Assembly: GCA_964636985.1 (NCBI GenBank)
Contig: CAZWSX010000018.1
Coordinates: 62,001 to 126,000, forward strand
Length of the DNA: 64,000 nucleotides
Direction of reading: 5' to 3'
Origin: CAZWSX01 sp964636985
GTDB lineage: Bacteria > Planctomycetota > Planctomycetia > Pirellulales > Pirellulaceae
Position numbers and translations under genes: made by a program
The notes under the pieces: generated by a model
What the model was told of the DNA's origin: nothing
The model's database searches: none
The model's input: only the letters and a program-made list of their open reading frames with translations
Part shown: piece after piece, positions 46,556 to 56,100 of the stretch
How the letters are laid out: each line of letters begins with the position of its first letter
How positions within the stretch are numbered: position 1 is the first letter of the stretch

Positions 46556-47800
46556 ATGAACAAGATCGTCCTGTACTTCGCTGGCACGTTGCTGTTTTTG
46601 CCCGTATTGGCTCACGCAGATAACTGGCCACACTGGCGCGGTGAATCGGGAAATGGAGTCTCCACAACCGCCAAGCCTCCCGTGCAGTGGAGCGCCACGA
46701 AGAACGTTAAATGGAAAGTGGCGGTTCCGGGGTTAGGTTCCAGTTCACCTGTGATTTGGGAGGATCGAGTCTTTGTTACTTCAGCGGTGGGGACTGCGAA
46801 CAGTACGGAATTGCAGTTCAAACTGTTTTGCTTCGATCGCAAGACCGGTGCAGTCAATTGGGAAACGACGGCTGTTGTCGCCACACCTCATCAGGGAACG
46901 CATAACACCAATGGATTCGCTTCCGCGTCTCCCTGCACCGACGGAGAATATGTTTACGCCTCCTTCGGTTCCCGAGGACTGTATTGCTACACGATGAAGG
47001 GCGAACTGAAGTGGAAGCGTGATGACTTCCCGCCCATGCAAACCAGGAACGGCTTCGGCGAAGGAAGTTCACCGACGTTGGAAGGGGACAAGATCCTTCT
47101 TCCTTGGGATCATGAAGGACAATCGTTTCTGTATGCTTTGAACAAATTGACCGGCCAGGATATCTGGAAGACGCCGCGAGATTCCGCCACATGCTGGGCA
47201 ACCCCACTGGTTGTCGAACATGCAGGCCACAAGCAAGTCGTGATGAACGGACAAAGCGTCGCTCGCGCCTACGATCTGGAAACAGGCAAGGAACTCTGGC
47301 ATTGCGACGGCCAGACCGAACGCCCAGCCGCGTCACCCGTCGCCGCGAACGGCTTGGTTTACGTCGGCAGCGGATTTCGCGGCGCCTATCTGGGCGCCCT
47401 GCGACTCGACGGGCGGGGAGACATCAAGGGGACGAAACATGTGGCCTGGGAGATCCACAAAGACACGCCCGATGTCGGATCGCTCCTGCTGTCTTCGGGA
47501 CGAATCTATTACTTCAAGGATAAGGCCGGCATCCTGACGTGTGTCGACGCGGCCACAGGCAAACCGCATTTTGGCCCTGTCAGAACGGGACTCAATGTGA
47601 TCTACGCGTCCCCCATCGCGGCGGGCGGATTTGTCTATCTAACTGACCGAAACGGGACCACGGTCGTGATCAAAGATTCTCCTACGTTTGAAATCGTGGC
47701 GACGAATTCCGTCGACGAAACCGTCGATGCGACGCCGGCGCCCGTGGATCGCGAACTCTTCATTCGCGGCCAGAAGCATCTGTTTTGCATTGCAGAATAG
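46556..47800 (+). CDS. Secreted PQQ-like beta-propeller
   Basis: A 414-aa exported protein with signal peptide (KIVLYFAGTLLFLPVLAHA). It is followed by blades carrying the repeated Trp/Gly pattern (WPHWRGESGNGVS, GLGSSSPVIWEDRVF and later APVDRELFIRGQKHLFCI). It shares its overall architecture with the propeller at 27671 but lacks the EF-hand insertion. The substrate is unknown. The gene stands alone on the plus strand, 752 bp beyond the tRNA end when measured to its own 3' neighbours on that side of the locus; it follows the tRNA by about 250 bp. Confidence 0.82.
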   Translation: MNKIVLYFAGTLLFLPVLAHADNWPHWRGESGNGVSTTAKPPVQWSATKNVKWKVAVPGLGSSSPVIWEDRVFVTSAVGTANSTELQFKLFCFDRKTGAVNWETTAVVATPHQGTHNTNGFASASPCTDGEYVYASFGSRGLYCYTMKGELKWKRDDFPPMQTRNGFGEGSSPTLEGDKILLPWDHEGQSFLYALNKLTGQDIWKTPRDSATCWATPLVVEHAGHKQVVMNGQSVARAYDLETGKELWHCDGQTERPAASPVAANGLVYVGSGFRGAYLGALRLDGRGDIKGTKHVAWEIHKDTPDVGSLLLSSGRIYYFKDKAGILTCVDAATGKPHFGPVRTGLNVIYASPIAAGGFVYLTDRNGTTVVIKDSPTFEIVATNSVDETVDATPAPVDRELFIRGQKHLFCIAE

Positions 47801-47944
47801 ATTTAGTAACGGCGCTGGTCGGTAGCAGGCGTTTGCCCCAAGTAGCCATCAGCCTCAACAAATCGGACTTGGTCCCGGAGTCGTCTTGCGGTACACCATC
47901 TGCGATGCGGATTACTTCCAGTTTCCTGCTCGAATGGGAATGCC

Positions 47945-48871
47945 GTGCCAACCGAAAATACCTCGACCGCGTGGGTCCACGATCGACTTGATGCCTTGGA
48001 TCGGGTGCTGCTTGGGCTGCTACCTCGCCATGAAAGGCTCGAAATCGTCGCACGAGTCGAAAAGCGGATCGGCGAACTGGAAACGGTGGAAGCGCCCGTC
48101 GAGACGGATCGCTGCTTGCCTGTCGATACGTCGTCGCGTAGCACTGTCGCAGCTAGCAGCGCATCAAGAACATCGCGCAGTAGGTTGTCGAGAATCGCGC
48201 TAACGGCAGGCATTCTCGGAATTGTGGCTATGGTGTTTCTATTCGCCAGCCCGATTGTTTACCTCCTGGCGGGAATTGTCAGTGAAGCGTTCGACGAGAT
48301 GGGTTTATTCGTTTTGCTCGGGTCGCACATCGCTGTACTAAGCATCTGTGGAACCGCCGCCGTTGTGATGGGAATCACCGCGCTGATCAAGCTCGCCCGG
48401 AACCAACAGTTGAGAGGGTACGGCTGGGCCATCACCGGGCTCTGCGCCGGGCCGATGCCCATGATGGTGGGCGTACTTCCAATCCTGCTGATGTTACTTT
48501 CGGTGTCTGCCGTGGTGACGACCAGCTCGGCGCCCGCGCCGGCACTGAGCCAAATCGCACCGGTGCCTTCCCAAGGCATCGATGTGGACGTCCCATCCCA
48601 AGTGCCGACATATTATCCGTCCCAACCGCCGGTCGTCCTGCTGCAACCACTTCCACCCGCTTCGCCGGCGGTGACATCCGCTCCAGTCGACGTGGCGCCG
48701 GCCATGACGACTTCTAGCCCCGAGACGCCGGCCATCTTGCCCCCTGCGACGGAATTGCCCCCCTCGACCGCATCCGACCCTGTCGTTGCGCGATCGCCCG
48801 AGGCCAGCGATGCGTTGGCCTCGCCTGCGACGCCAACGCTTCCCGCACAGGGACTTCCGACGACTCGGTAG
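47945..48871 (+). CDS. Hypothetical membrane protein with DUF4190-like helices
   Basis: A 308-aa protein. The N-terminal region (VHDRLDALDRVLLGLLPRHE) is helical and looks like a small protein-protein interaction motif found in planctomycete proteins. It is followed by three hydrophobic helices (ALTAGILGIVAMVFLFASP, GLFVLLGSHIAVLSI with AVVMGITALIKLA, and MVGVLPILLMLLSVSAVV). The arrangement resembles DUF4190 membrane proteins. The long C-terminal tail is Pro/Ala/Ser/Thr-rich. The start is GTG at 47945. The function is unknown. Confidence 0.65.
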   Translation: MPTENTSTAWVHDRLDALDRVLLGLLPRHERLEIVARVEKRIGELETVEAPVETDRCLPVDTSSRSTVAASSASRTSRSRLSRIALTAGILGIVAMVFLFASPIVYLLAGIVSEAFDEMGLFVLLGSHIAVLSICGTAAVVMGITALIKLARNQQLRGYGWAITGLCAGPMPMMVGVLPILLMLLSVSAVVTTSSAPAPALSQIAPVPSQGIDVDVPSQVPTYYPSQPPVVLLQPLPPASPAVTSAPVDVAPAMTTSSPETPAILPPATELPPSTASDPVVARSPEASDALASPATPTLPAQGLPTTR

Positions 48872-48963
48872 CAACCCGCATCGGGCAGCTTGCTGCACAC
48901 GCACTAACCCGCGCAGCCGAAGGCGGCCTCGCGGAGTCATCGCGGCGGTGTGATGGGGCTGGA

Positions 48964-50307
48964 CTATTTGGCGCGCTCCGGCGGTTCGGCGGAAAGTGGC
49001 CGATCGCCGCGGAGCATCTCTCTGGCCTGGCCGGTGAGCCACAGGTAGTGGTCGCTCGGCAGGCCGTCGTACGTCACGAACTTGCTCTCTCCGACTGGGA
49101 CGTCGTTCGTGCACTTGAAGATCGCCGTCCCTTCGTCCATTTCGTCGAACATGGCAACGTAGATCATGGAAGCCCCCGCTTTTTTTGCTTCATATACCTG
49201 TCGCCAAAGAAACTTTCCCTTTTGCCGCGGGATCTGATCGCTGGGAAATCGCGGCTGCATGTTGTGCCAACTGAAGCCGGGGAACACGACCGGCAGATAC
49301 TCTCGCTCGCGATCGCGGCACCATCGGATGTCGCCGCTCCACCTGCGTTGCGAGTGTGCCTCCACCTCCGGTAACGTGCCGTATCTTCCGACGGTCCAGG
49401 GGCTGATGATATCGGCTTTGCCAAGCACGCGCGCAAGGGCATCGTCGTGAATACTGTCGGCATCACCGGTTCGCCAGCCCGTCGGCACACCGACGATCAC
49501 GGTGTTGCCCCCGTAAGCCGGATCGTTCTTGAGAAACTCGATCAGCCGCTCGCACTCGCCGAGCGTGTAACGCCGGCCGTCGTTGAAGCCGATGCCCCAC
49601 ACGGCGACGAGGGGACGCCCGTTGTGAAACAGGTAGGCGGGATCGTTCTCATCCCGTCCGAGTTTCATGCGATCGACCAGCAGCTTCCAGTCGTCGATCA
49701 CAACTTGCGTTCCCCCTTCGGGGAGCGACGAAAGGTCGTACATCACGGCGTACGAACGCTTGTGCAGATTCGCCCCTTCACGGCAGTGACTCAAGATCGC
49801 ATTGCAGTGCCGCAGGTCTTTTGGATGACTTGTCTCGACGGCGAAGCGTTGCACGAAGACGCCGTCGATACCGAATTGCTCCATCCAGTCAAAATGCCGC
49901 AGGACCGTTTTGCGGTTCATAGACGAAAACACTTCCGCGACGCGGCCATCGCCGTCCTGAAAGGCCGTCGCGAAACGCTCGTCGCGATCGAGTTCGCTGA
50001 CATCCGGCCAAAGATCGATGGAGCACGCTCCGGGCTCGAACCTTCCGCGTTTGGAATAGTGCCGCCAGCCTCGCCCCGATTCGTCCCCCTCGACAGCAAA
50101 CCAACCCTGATAGCCACAGGTGACGGTGCCGACAAGGGAAGACCGAAAACGTGGCGCAGGTTTCTCCGTAGTCGCGTGGAACGGCCGCATCGCGGCGAGG
50201 ACTTCGTCGCGCGTCGGCTCGGCGTCATCGGCGATGCAGTTAATGGATGCGCCAAGGCTGATTGCGAACGCCAAAAAATGCAGGCGAGTGTGTGCGAGAG
50301 TTTTCAT
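48964..50307 (-). CDS. Glycoside hydrolase family 71/99-like protein
   Basis: A 447-aa exported protein whose motifs resemble the GH71/GH99-like proteins in planctomycetes and Bacteroidetes (endo-acting alpha-mannan or alpha-1,3-glucan hydrolases). A signal peptide (RLHFLAFAISLGASINCIA) is followed by GTVTCGYQGWFAVEGDESGRGW and FGIDGVFVQRFAVE. Further motifs are FLKNDPAYGGNTVIVGVPTG, FPGFSWHNMQPRFPSDQIPR and MIYVAMFDEMDEGTAIFK. Two acidic residues in the FDEMDEG stretch are candidate catalytic carboxylates. The ATG at 50307 was chosen because the signal peptide starts there. I cannot assign the polysaccharide substrate. Confidence 0.75.
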   Translation of the reverse strand: MKTLAHTRLHFLAFAISLGASINCIADDAEPTRDEVLAAMRPFHATTEKPAPRFRSSLVGTVTCGYQGWFAVEGDESGRGWRHYSKRGRFEPGACSIDLWPDVSELDRDERFATAFQDGDGRVAEVFSSMNRKTVLRHFDWMEQFGIDGVFVQRFAVETSHPKDLRHCNAILSHCREGANLHKRSYAVMYDLSSLPEGGTQVVIDDWKLLVDRMKLGRDENDPAYLFHNGRPLVAVWGIGFNDGRRYTLGECERLIEFLKNDPAYGGNTVIVGVPTGWRTGDADSIHDDALARVLGKADIISPWTVGRYGTLPEVEAHSQRRWSGDIRWCRDREREYLPVVFPGFSWHNMQPRFPSDQIPRQKGKFLWRQVYEAKKAGASMIYVAMFDEMDEGTAIFKCTNDVPVGESKFVTYDGLPSDHYLWLTGQAREMLRGDRPLSAEPPERAK

Positions 50308-50617
50308 GAAATAGACGTGTGTCATTTTGCTAACGGATAAGACTCGACGTGATCCTCGAAACATTCACAACCCCTGGCAAGAGTATGGCACACCGACGAT
50401 AACCATTCCCCTGCCCCGTTTACGGATAAAATCTGTAGTCAGCAGAGGCGAGGCGTCGCGTCCAGAGCCGGTTGAAAAACCACCATAATAGGAAGAAGAT
50501 TTGACAACCATCTTGGCCAATCGGGAACACGGAGAAGAGTCGCAAGGGTCGACTCGGCATTGGATTAGTCAGACCTGAACAGGCTGAATGGCCGCTATTT
50601 CAAAAGGAACCTACACC

Positions 50618-51574
50618 ATGACCACGCAGCGCAAACTGGGCGATAGCGGGCTGACAACGCCCCCTTTGATCTTGGGTGGCAATGTCTTTGGCTGGACCAT
50701 CGATCAGCAAACGTCGTTCGGTGTGCTCGACGCCTTCGTCGCGGGTGGCGGACGGATGATCGACACCGCCGACGTGTATTCGGTGTGGAAGCCTGGCAAT
50801 GTGGGTGGCGAATCGGAGACCATTATCGGCCAGTGGCTTGCCAAACGCGGCCGCCGCGACGATGTGTTGATCGCCACGAAAGTCGGCATGAAGCCCGATG
50901 GTCCGGGAGCACTCACGCCCCAACGTATTGCGGAAGGCGTCGAAGGCTCGCTCAAGCGGCTCGGTACCGACTACATCGACCTCTATTACGCTCACCGTGA
51001 CGATCCCGAAACACCATTGGAATCGACCTTGGCAGCCTTCGACCAATTGGTTCGCGCGGGCAAAGTCCGGTCGATCGCCGCCTCCAACTACGACGCCGTC
51101 CGATTGGAAAAGGCGCTCGCAATCAGCGATGAGAAGCGGCTAACTCCCTATACGATTCTGCAACCGCACTACAATCTGGTCGCGCGCGACCTGTTCGAAG
51201 GACCGCTCCGCGATCTATGCGCAGCCAAGGGGATCGCGGTCCTCCCCTACTATCCGCTTGCTTCCGGATTCTTGACCGGCAAATACCGCTCGGCAGCCGA
51301 TTCAGCAGGCAAAGCGCGTGGCGGCTCGGTCGAAAAATACTTGAACGACTTTGGATGGGGCGTGGTGGCTGCTTTGGACAAAGTTGCCGCCGAGGCCAAG
51401 GCAACCCAAGCGCAAATCGCTCTGGCATGGTTAATGGCCCAGCCAACCGTCGTTGCACCGATCGCTAGTGCGACCAGTGTCGCTCAAGTCGAAGACTTGC
51501 TTGGCTCGATGCGAATCAAGCTTTCCGGGGAGCAATTGGCGATCCTGAACTCAGCCAGTGCTAAACCACGCTAG
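50618..51574 (+). CDS. Aldo/keto reductase
   Basis: A 318-aa NADPH-dependent reductase of the aldo/keto reductase superfamily. The catalytic tetrad is seen as Asp in MIDTADVYSVWKPG with its following Tyr, Lys in VLIATKVGM and His in YYAHRDDPETP. The cofactor-binding end (VVAPIASATSVAQVEDLLGS) is intact. The ATG at 50618 follows AAAAGGAACC. It lies beside an SDR and two flavin enoate-reductase genes, which suggests a redox neighbourhood. Confidence 0.93.
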   Translation: MTTQRKLGDSGLTTPPLILGGNVFGWTIDQQTSFGVLDAFVAGGGRMIDTADVYSVWKPGNVGGESETIIGQWLAKRGRRDDVLIATKVGMKPDGPGALTPQRIAEGVEGSLKRLGTDYIDLYYAHRDDPETPLESTLAAFDQLVRAGKVRSIAASNYDAVRLEKALAISDEKRLTPYTILQPHYNLVARDLFEGPLRDLCAAKGIAVLPYYPLASGFLTGKYRSAADSAGKARGGSVEKYLNDFGWGVVAALDKVAAEAKATQAQIALAWLMAQPTVVAPIASATSVAQVEDLLGSMRIKLSGEQLAILNSASAKPR

Positions 51575-51608
51575 TCCGCAAGACCAATAACTCGATCAGG
51601 CCACACGA

Positions 51609-52322
51609 TCACCAGTGGCCCGCATGCGCGCCGCCGTCGACGTGCAACGTTTCGCCAGTTACGAAAGTGGCCGACTCCAAATAGAGGACGGCGTCGACAA
51701 CCTCCGAAACTTCGCCCATGCGGCCTACTGGATGCAGGCCCGCGAGAAAAGCGTGCGTCTCGGGCGCATGCATCGGCGTCTTGATCACGCCCGGGGCCAC
51801 GGCGTTTACGCGAATGCCTTTGTCCGCGTACTCGATCGCCAGCGACCTGGTCACCGCGTCGAGTCCCCCCTTCGTCAAAGACGCCAGCGCCGAGGGGACA
51901 CTTTTGACAGGCTGCGCCACGAGCGTCGTTGTGATGTTCACGATGTGCCCGCCTCCCTGCGTCAGCATGTGCCGAACGGCATGCTGCGAGACGTAAAAGA
52001 ACCCGGCCAAGTTAAGCGAAATCTTCGCGGCAAAGTCGGCTTCGGTGTATTCGATGAAAGGCTTGGCAATAAACATACCGGCGTTGTTGACAAGAGTATC
52101 AACGCGGCCGAATCTCTCCACCGCGCCGCCGATCACCTTTTCGGCGACGGCCGGATCGGCAATGTCGCCCGCGATCGCCAACACATCGGGCGCGCTGTCC
52201 GCCGTGATGGATCGCGAGTTGGCCACCACGCGATAGCCGCGTTCCAGAAATCCGCGGACCAGCGCCGCACCGATGCCCTGGGACGCCCCCGTGATGACGG
52301 CGACTTTGCCATCGTTGTCCAT
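51609..52322 (-). CDS. SDR-family oxidoreductase lacking the usual catalytic tyrosine
   Basis: A 237-aa short-chain dehydrogenase/reductase with a perfect N-terminal NAD(P) fold (KVAVITGASQGIGAAL) and the NNAG motif (TLVNNAGMF). In the classical family the active site is S-Y-x-x-x-K. Here the equivalent of YxxxK reads ALASLTK, so the lysine is present but the tyrosine position is Ala and the preceding Ser motif is ITTT. Downstream strands and the NAVAPGVIKTPM segment are normal. The protein may have altered chemistry or be non-catalytic. It is the gene downstream of the truncated old yellow enzyme. Confidence 0.8.
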   Translation of the reverse strand: MDNDGKVAVITGASQGIGAALVRGFLERGYRVVANSRSITADSAPDVLAIAGDIADPAVAEKVIGGAVERFGRVDTLVNNAGMFIAKPFIEYTEADFAAKISLNLAGFFYVSQHAVRHMLTQGGGHIVNITTTLVAQPVKSVPSALASLTKGGLDAVTRSLAIEYADKGIRVNAVAPGVIKTPMHAPETHAFLAGLHPVGRMGEVSEVVDAVLYLESATFVTGETLHVDGGAHAGHW

Positions 52323-52403
52323 GACGGTTCTCGCTCTGAAAGAGGATGCTTGCTCTTCGATGCACGCCGGGATCGTCTGAACAGTCCGGCGTTGCAGCTC
52401 AGC

Positions 52404-53163
52404 TTAGACCGTATCGAGTTCTGCGCTAACATTTCCGCGAACAGTTTTAAAGTGGGGCCGTTTCTCTTCCTCGATCGAAGAATTGCCATCGAGCGGCGGG
52501 TAATCGGTGTAACCCCCTGGGCCAGAGCCATAAAACGTGACGGGGTTCGGAGGATTGAGCGGCGCTTGCAGCGCGAATCGTCGCGGCAAGTCGGGGTTGG
52601 CGATGAATAGCGTACCGAAGGCTACCGCGTCGGCCTCGCCAGCGACGATCGCCTTGTTGGCGGTCTCAAAGGTGAAGCCCTCGTTGGCGATATAGATGCC
52701 GCCGAACTTGCGCTTCAATTCCGGGCCCAGCCGGCCAGGACCGACCGATTCGCGAGCCGCAATAAAGGCCAAGCCGCGCTGGCGAAGTTGCTCGGCGACA
52801 TAGCCGAAAGTAGCCGCGGGATTGGAGTCACCCATCGAGTACATGTCGCCCCGGGGCGCCAAGTGCATTCCCACGCGGCGGGCGCCCCACACCGAAGTGA
52901 CGGCATCGGTGACTTCGAGCATCAGCCGCGCACGGTTCTCGATCGACCCGCCGTAGTCGTCGGTCCGCTTGTTGGTGCTGTCTTGCAGGAACTGGTCGAG
53001 CAGATAGCCGTTCGCACCGTGAATCTCCACTCCATCAAAGCCCGCGCGTTCGGCGTTCCGGGCACCATGCTTGTAGGCCTCGACAATGTCTGGAATCTCG
53101 TCGCGTTCCAGAGCCCTCCGCGCAACGCTTCGCCCCGCATCGTTAGAGAATTTGCCAAGACGG
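52404..53163 (-). pseudogene. 5'-truncated alkene reductase (old yellow enzyme family)
   Basis: Only the C-terminal two thirds of an OYE/N-ethylmaleimide-reductase-type flavin enzyme remain. The recognisable homology begins near 53117 with RALERDEIPDIVEAYKHGA. It continues through FDGVEIHGANGYLLDQFL (the H-x-x-N pair that binds substrate), RTDDYGGSIENRARL, and the FMN-binding end GEADAVAFGTLFIANPDL. The first about 150 residues, including the start and the FMN-phosphate loops of the N-terminal half, are missing. The adjacent sequence upstream is the 3' end of the EAD-trypsin-methyltransferase gene, whose stop codon is at 53164-53166. No good start codon or ribosome site lies in the remaining 47 bases, so the gene is probably inactive. 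Confidence 0.75.
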
Positions 53164-56100
53164 CTACAACTTGCGTGCCACGAGCGAGCGGCACTGTTCG
53201 AAATAGGCAGGCACGGTTTCTTCAATTTTGAAGCCGTTCCGTTCCAGCCACTCTTCCACGCCAGCAACGCCTTTCCAATTCAAATCCTTCTTGCCGATCA
53301 TCCGCACAAGGAGTCGGCCTGAATCGCGGACCACATTCCAACTCGTCTCAATCTCGGCGAACTTACCATCACGCTCCAATTGTTTCTTAGCGCCCTTGAT
53401 AATCGCCTCGACGTCAATTTCTTTGAGCGGTTCGGTGATCACAAGCCGCCCACCGGTAATCAGAGCGGCTTTCGCCTTACGCAGAACGTGGACGTGGTTG
53501 TCCATGCAGAACAAGGCCATCATGATTGAAACGACGTCGAACGAGCCTGCATCTGGTTCGAACGCCTCCGCTGCCCTATGCACAATCTGGCACTGGCTTT
53601 CGCGATCGATCTCCTTAAGTTTTCGTTCCAATATCAAAAGCATGCTGTCGGAGGCGTCGACAGCCGTGACCGTGAGGCTTCTCATGTCGCGGAGAAGTTC
53701 GATGCAGGTGTTGCCGGTGCCAGCGCCGATGTCCAGCATGTGCGGCGTCGGCCTCGTGGCCAGATGTTGGCGGCAGCGTTTGATGTGGAACTGCCGGGCC
53801 CCCTCGTAATATTCGCACTTCAGCAAGACCTTGTCGTAGTTTCGCGCGTAGGCTCGCCAGAGCCACTCAATCTGACTGGCTTCGGTAAGCGTCTGGGCGA
53901 TGGACGGCTGCTGCACACCATCGGCCAGCGCGAACACCCAATAACAGCCGTCCGAGGCGTTGGTCGTCGGATCGGCCAGTCCCAAGGCAACACCCGAGAG
54001 TACCCGGTTCCGCCATGAGAATCGGGTCCGCTGAAGTGGCGGCAGCGAGTTACTGCTGCTGCGATCCCACATATACCAATCGGCCAGCGGCGCCCCACCA
54101 CTTTCGGCAAGAGCCGCTTCGAGCCCCTCACCCAACTGTTCCACTCTTTTGCCGAGCGACACAGCGCGATCGATATCCAAAAGCGCCGCGGCCGCGGTAT
54201 TGATCTCGACAATTTTTCCAAATCGGTCGATCTTGATAATCCCGGCCGGGAGAAACGTTTTTAGCTGATCGACCTGTTCCCAATCTTTGATTGCCTCGCG
54301 GCCCGTGGCGGGTGGCATCTGCCAATAGCCATCAGCCGTTAAGCTGATCCGATCCGTGACGTTGTGAAACTCGACTTCCAGGAGCAACGTCCCGTTATCG
54401 GCTCCCATCGGCAACAAAGAAGCGTGCTGCTTGAGAACCGGCAACCATGCAACGCACCCTTTTTCCTGACGGAAAACCGCGGGGATTTTCGTAGCACGTA
54501 GGCGTTCCAGTTGTTCCGGCGTGGGCTCGTTTCCGCGCAGTTCCGTGAGCAGGTGATACAGATCTTCCTGTTCGTCGTTGAACGCAGCGGCGTGAACCTT
54601 TTCCATTCTCTGCGTGAGCGCATCGGCAATCTGACGGCCCGACATCCCGATCAGTGTTTCGGACGTGGCCAAGTCGTCGGCTAGCAAAAGTTGTGCGGCG
54701 TTATCATCCGCATCCAGATACTCCCCTTCGGGGCTCTTTTCCGAGAATTGCAACAACGTCCAAGGGTGGACTCGTTGTGCCTCGGGCGCGCGGGGCGGCA
54801 GCCCCAGCAACCAGTTACAAAAACGGTTGCATATTTGCGACCGACCGTTTTCGAGCGGCGGGGCCCTTCTCAGCGATGGTTCGATGTAATAAGCCGCCCG
54901 ATTGTTGAGTTCCGGAGGCGACGGCGAAGGCTGCGCGATTAGCGCCGGCCGCCCCTGCGCAATCCGGTATCCCAAGGCAGCCATAACGCTCTTCGACGGA
55001 GCATCGCTCATGAGAAAAAACGCTGCCGAACAGAGCCGAAGCGGCGAATACGTCGGACTCAAAAAATAGATATTCTGCGCGTCGACGACTTCCGGTTCAT
55101 AGCCACTCTCCTTGGCTGCCTCGATCGCCAGAGTTTGCCAGTCTCCCGGTTGGCTAAGGTGTTGATCGATAACAATCGCGCAGCGCCAGGTACGAACCGG
55201 CACCATCTCCAAACCTTGCAGACCGAGCCTTACCGTGCCGTCGGAGGCAGCATCTCCATCCTTGATGAAATGCCGCCGGATATCGTCCAGGGGTATGCCT
55301 AGATTCCCCGCGGTGGTCCCCGAATTGTGAAGCGCCAACAGCCGCAGATTTTGGTCGACAACCAAGCCGCCGGATGAACCTCTGGCGGTCGTCGCGTCGT
55401 AGCCGATACGGTTGTTCGGGCTTGTCAAAATCCGCCCGATCGACCATCGCACGGCCTCGCCGCCTGCGTGGTGGAAGACAAACACCAGCGTACCCGGCGG
55501 CGGCCGTTCGCTGGCTGCCGCACCGAGATCAAACCATCCCCGTTTTCTCAAGCGACCGTCGTCGAGCCGAACTTCGTCGAGACCCGGACTGCTCGAAAGC
55601 CGCAGAAGGGCAAAATCAAGTTCACTGTCACCGCACCGGGACGATTCGACCAACCAAGTCTTCGGGTGCAGCGACTTGACCGAATGCCGAGCCCGGCCCT
55701 CCGTCGGAAAGGACGAATCGAAATCGAATCGCACCTGCACGTTTTGCGCTGCCGCCGCGTCAATGAGATCGCAGCCCATCCCCTTGGTCACCACGTGGTA
55801 ACAGGTGATCACAAGATCGGGGCCAACGAGGAAGCCGGTTCCCTTTAGGAATGGCGTCTCCACAAGGCAAACTCGTGCCTGATACTCCAGCGACTGCTGC
55901 ATCAGCGGCTTAAGATCGAACGACGGGATGGCCGTCACGGCCGCTTCCAAAGACACCGGCACCGTCTCGCGCAGCGGAGCCTGAATTCCCATCCAGGCGC
56001 GGAAGAGTTCTCGTTCCTCCGGCTTCAAGCTTGCGATGTCCTGCTGCAATGCGGCAGGCAACCGGCTTAGATCGCCGGCGACTGGACTGTCGGCTGGCGG

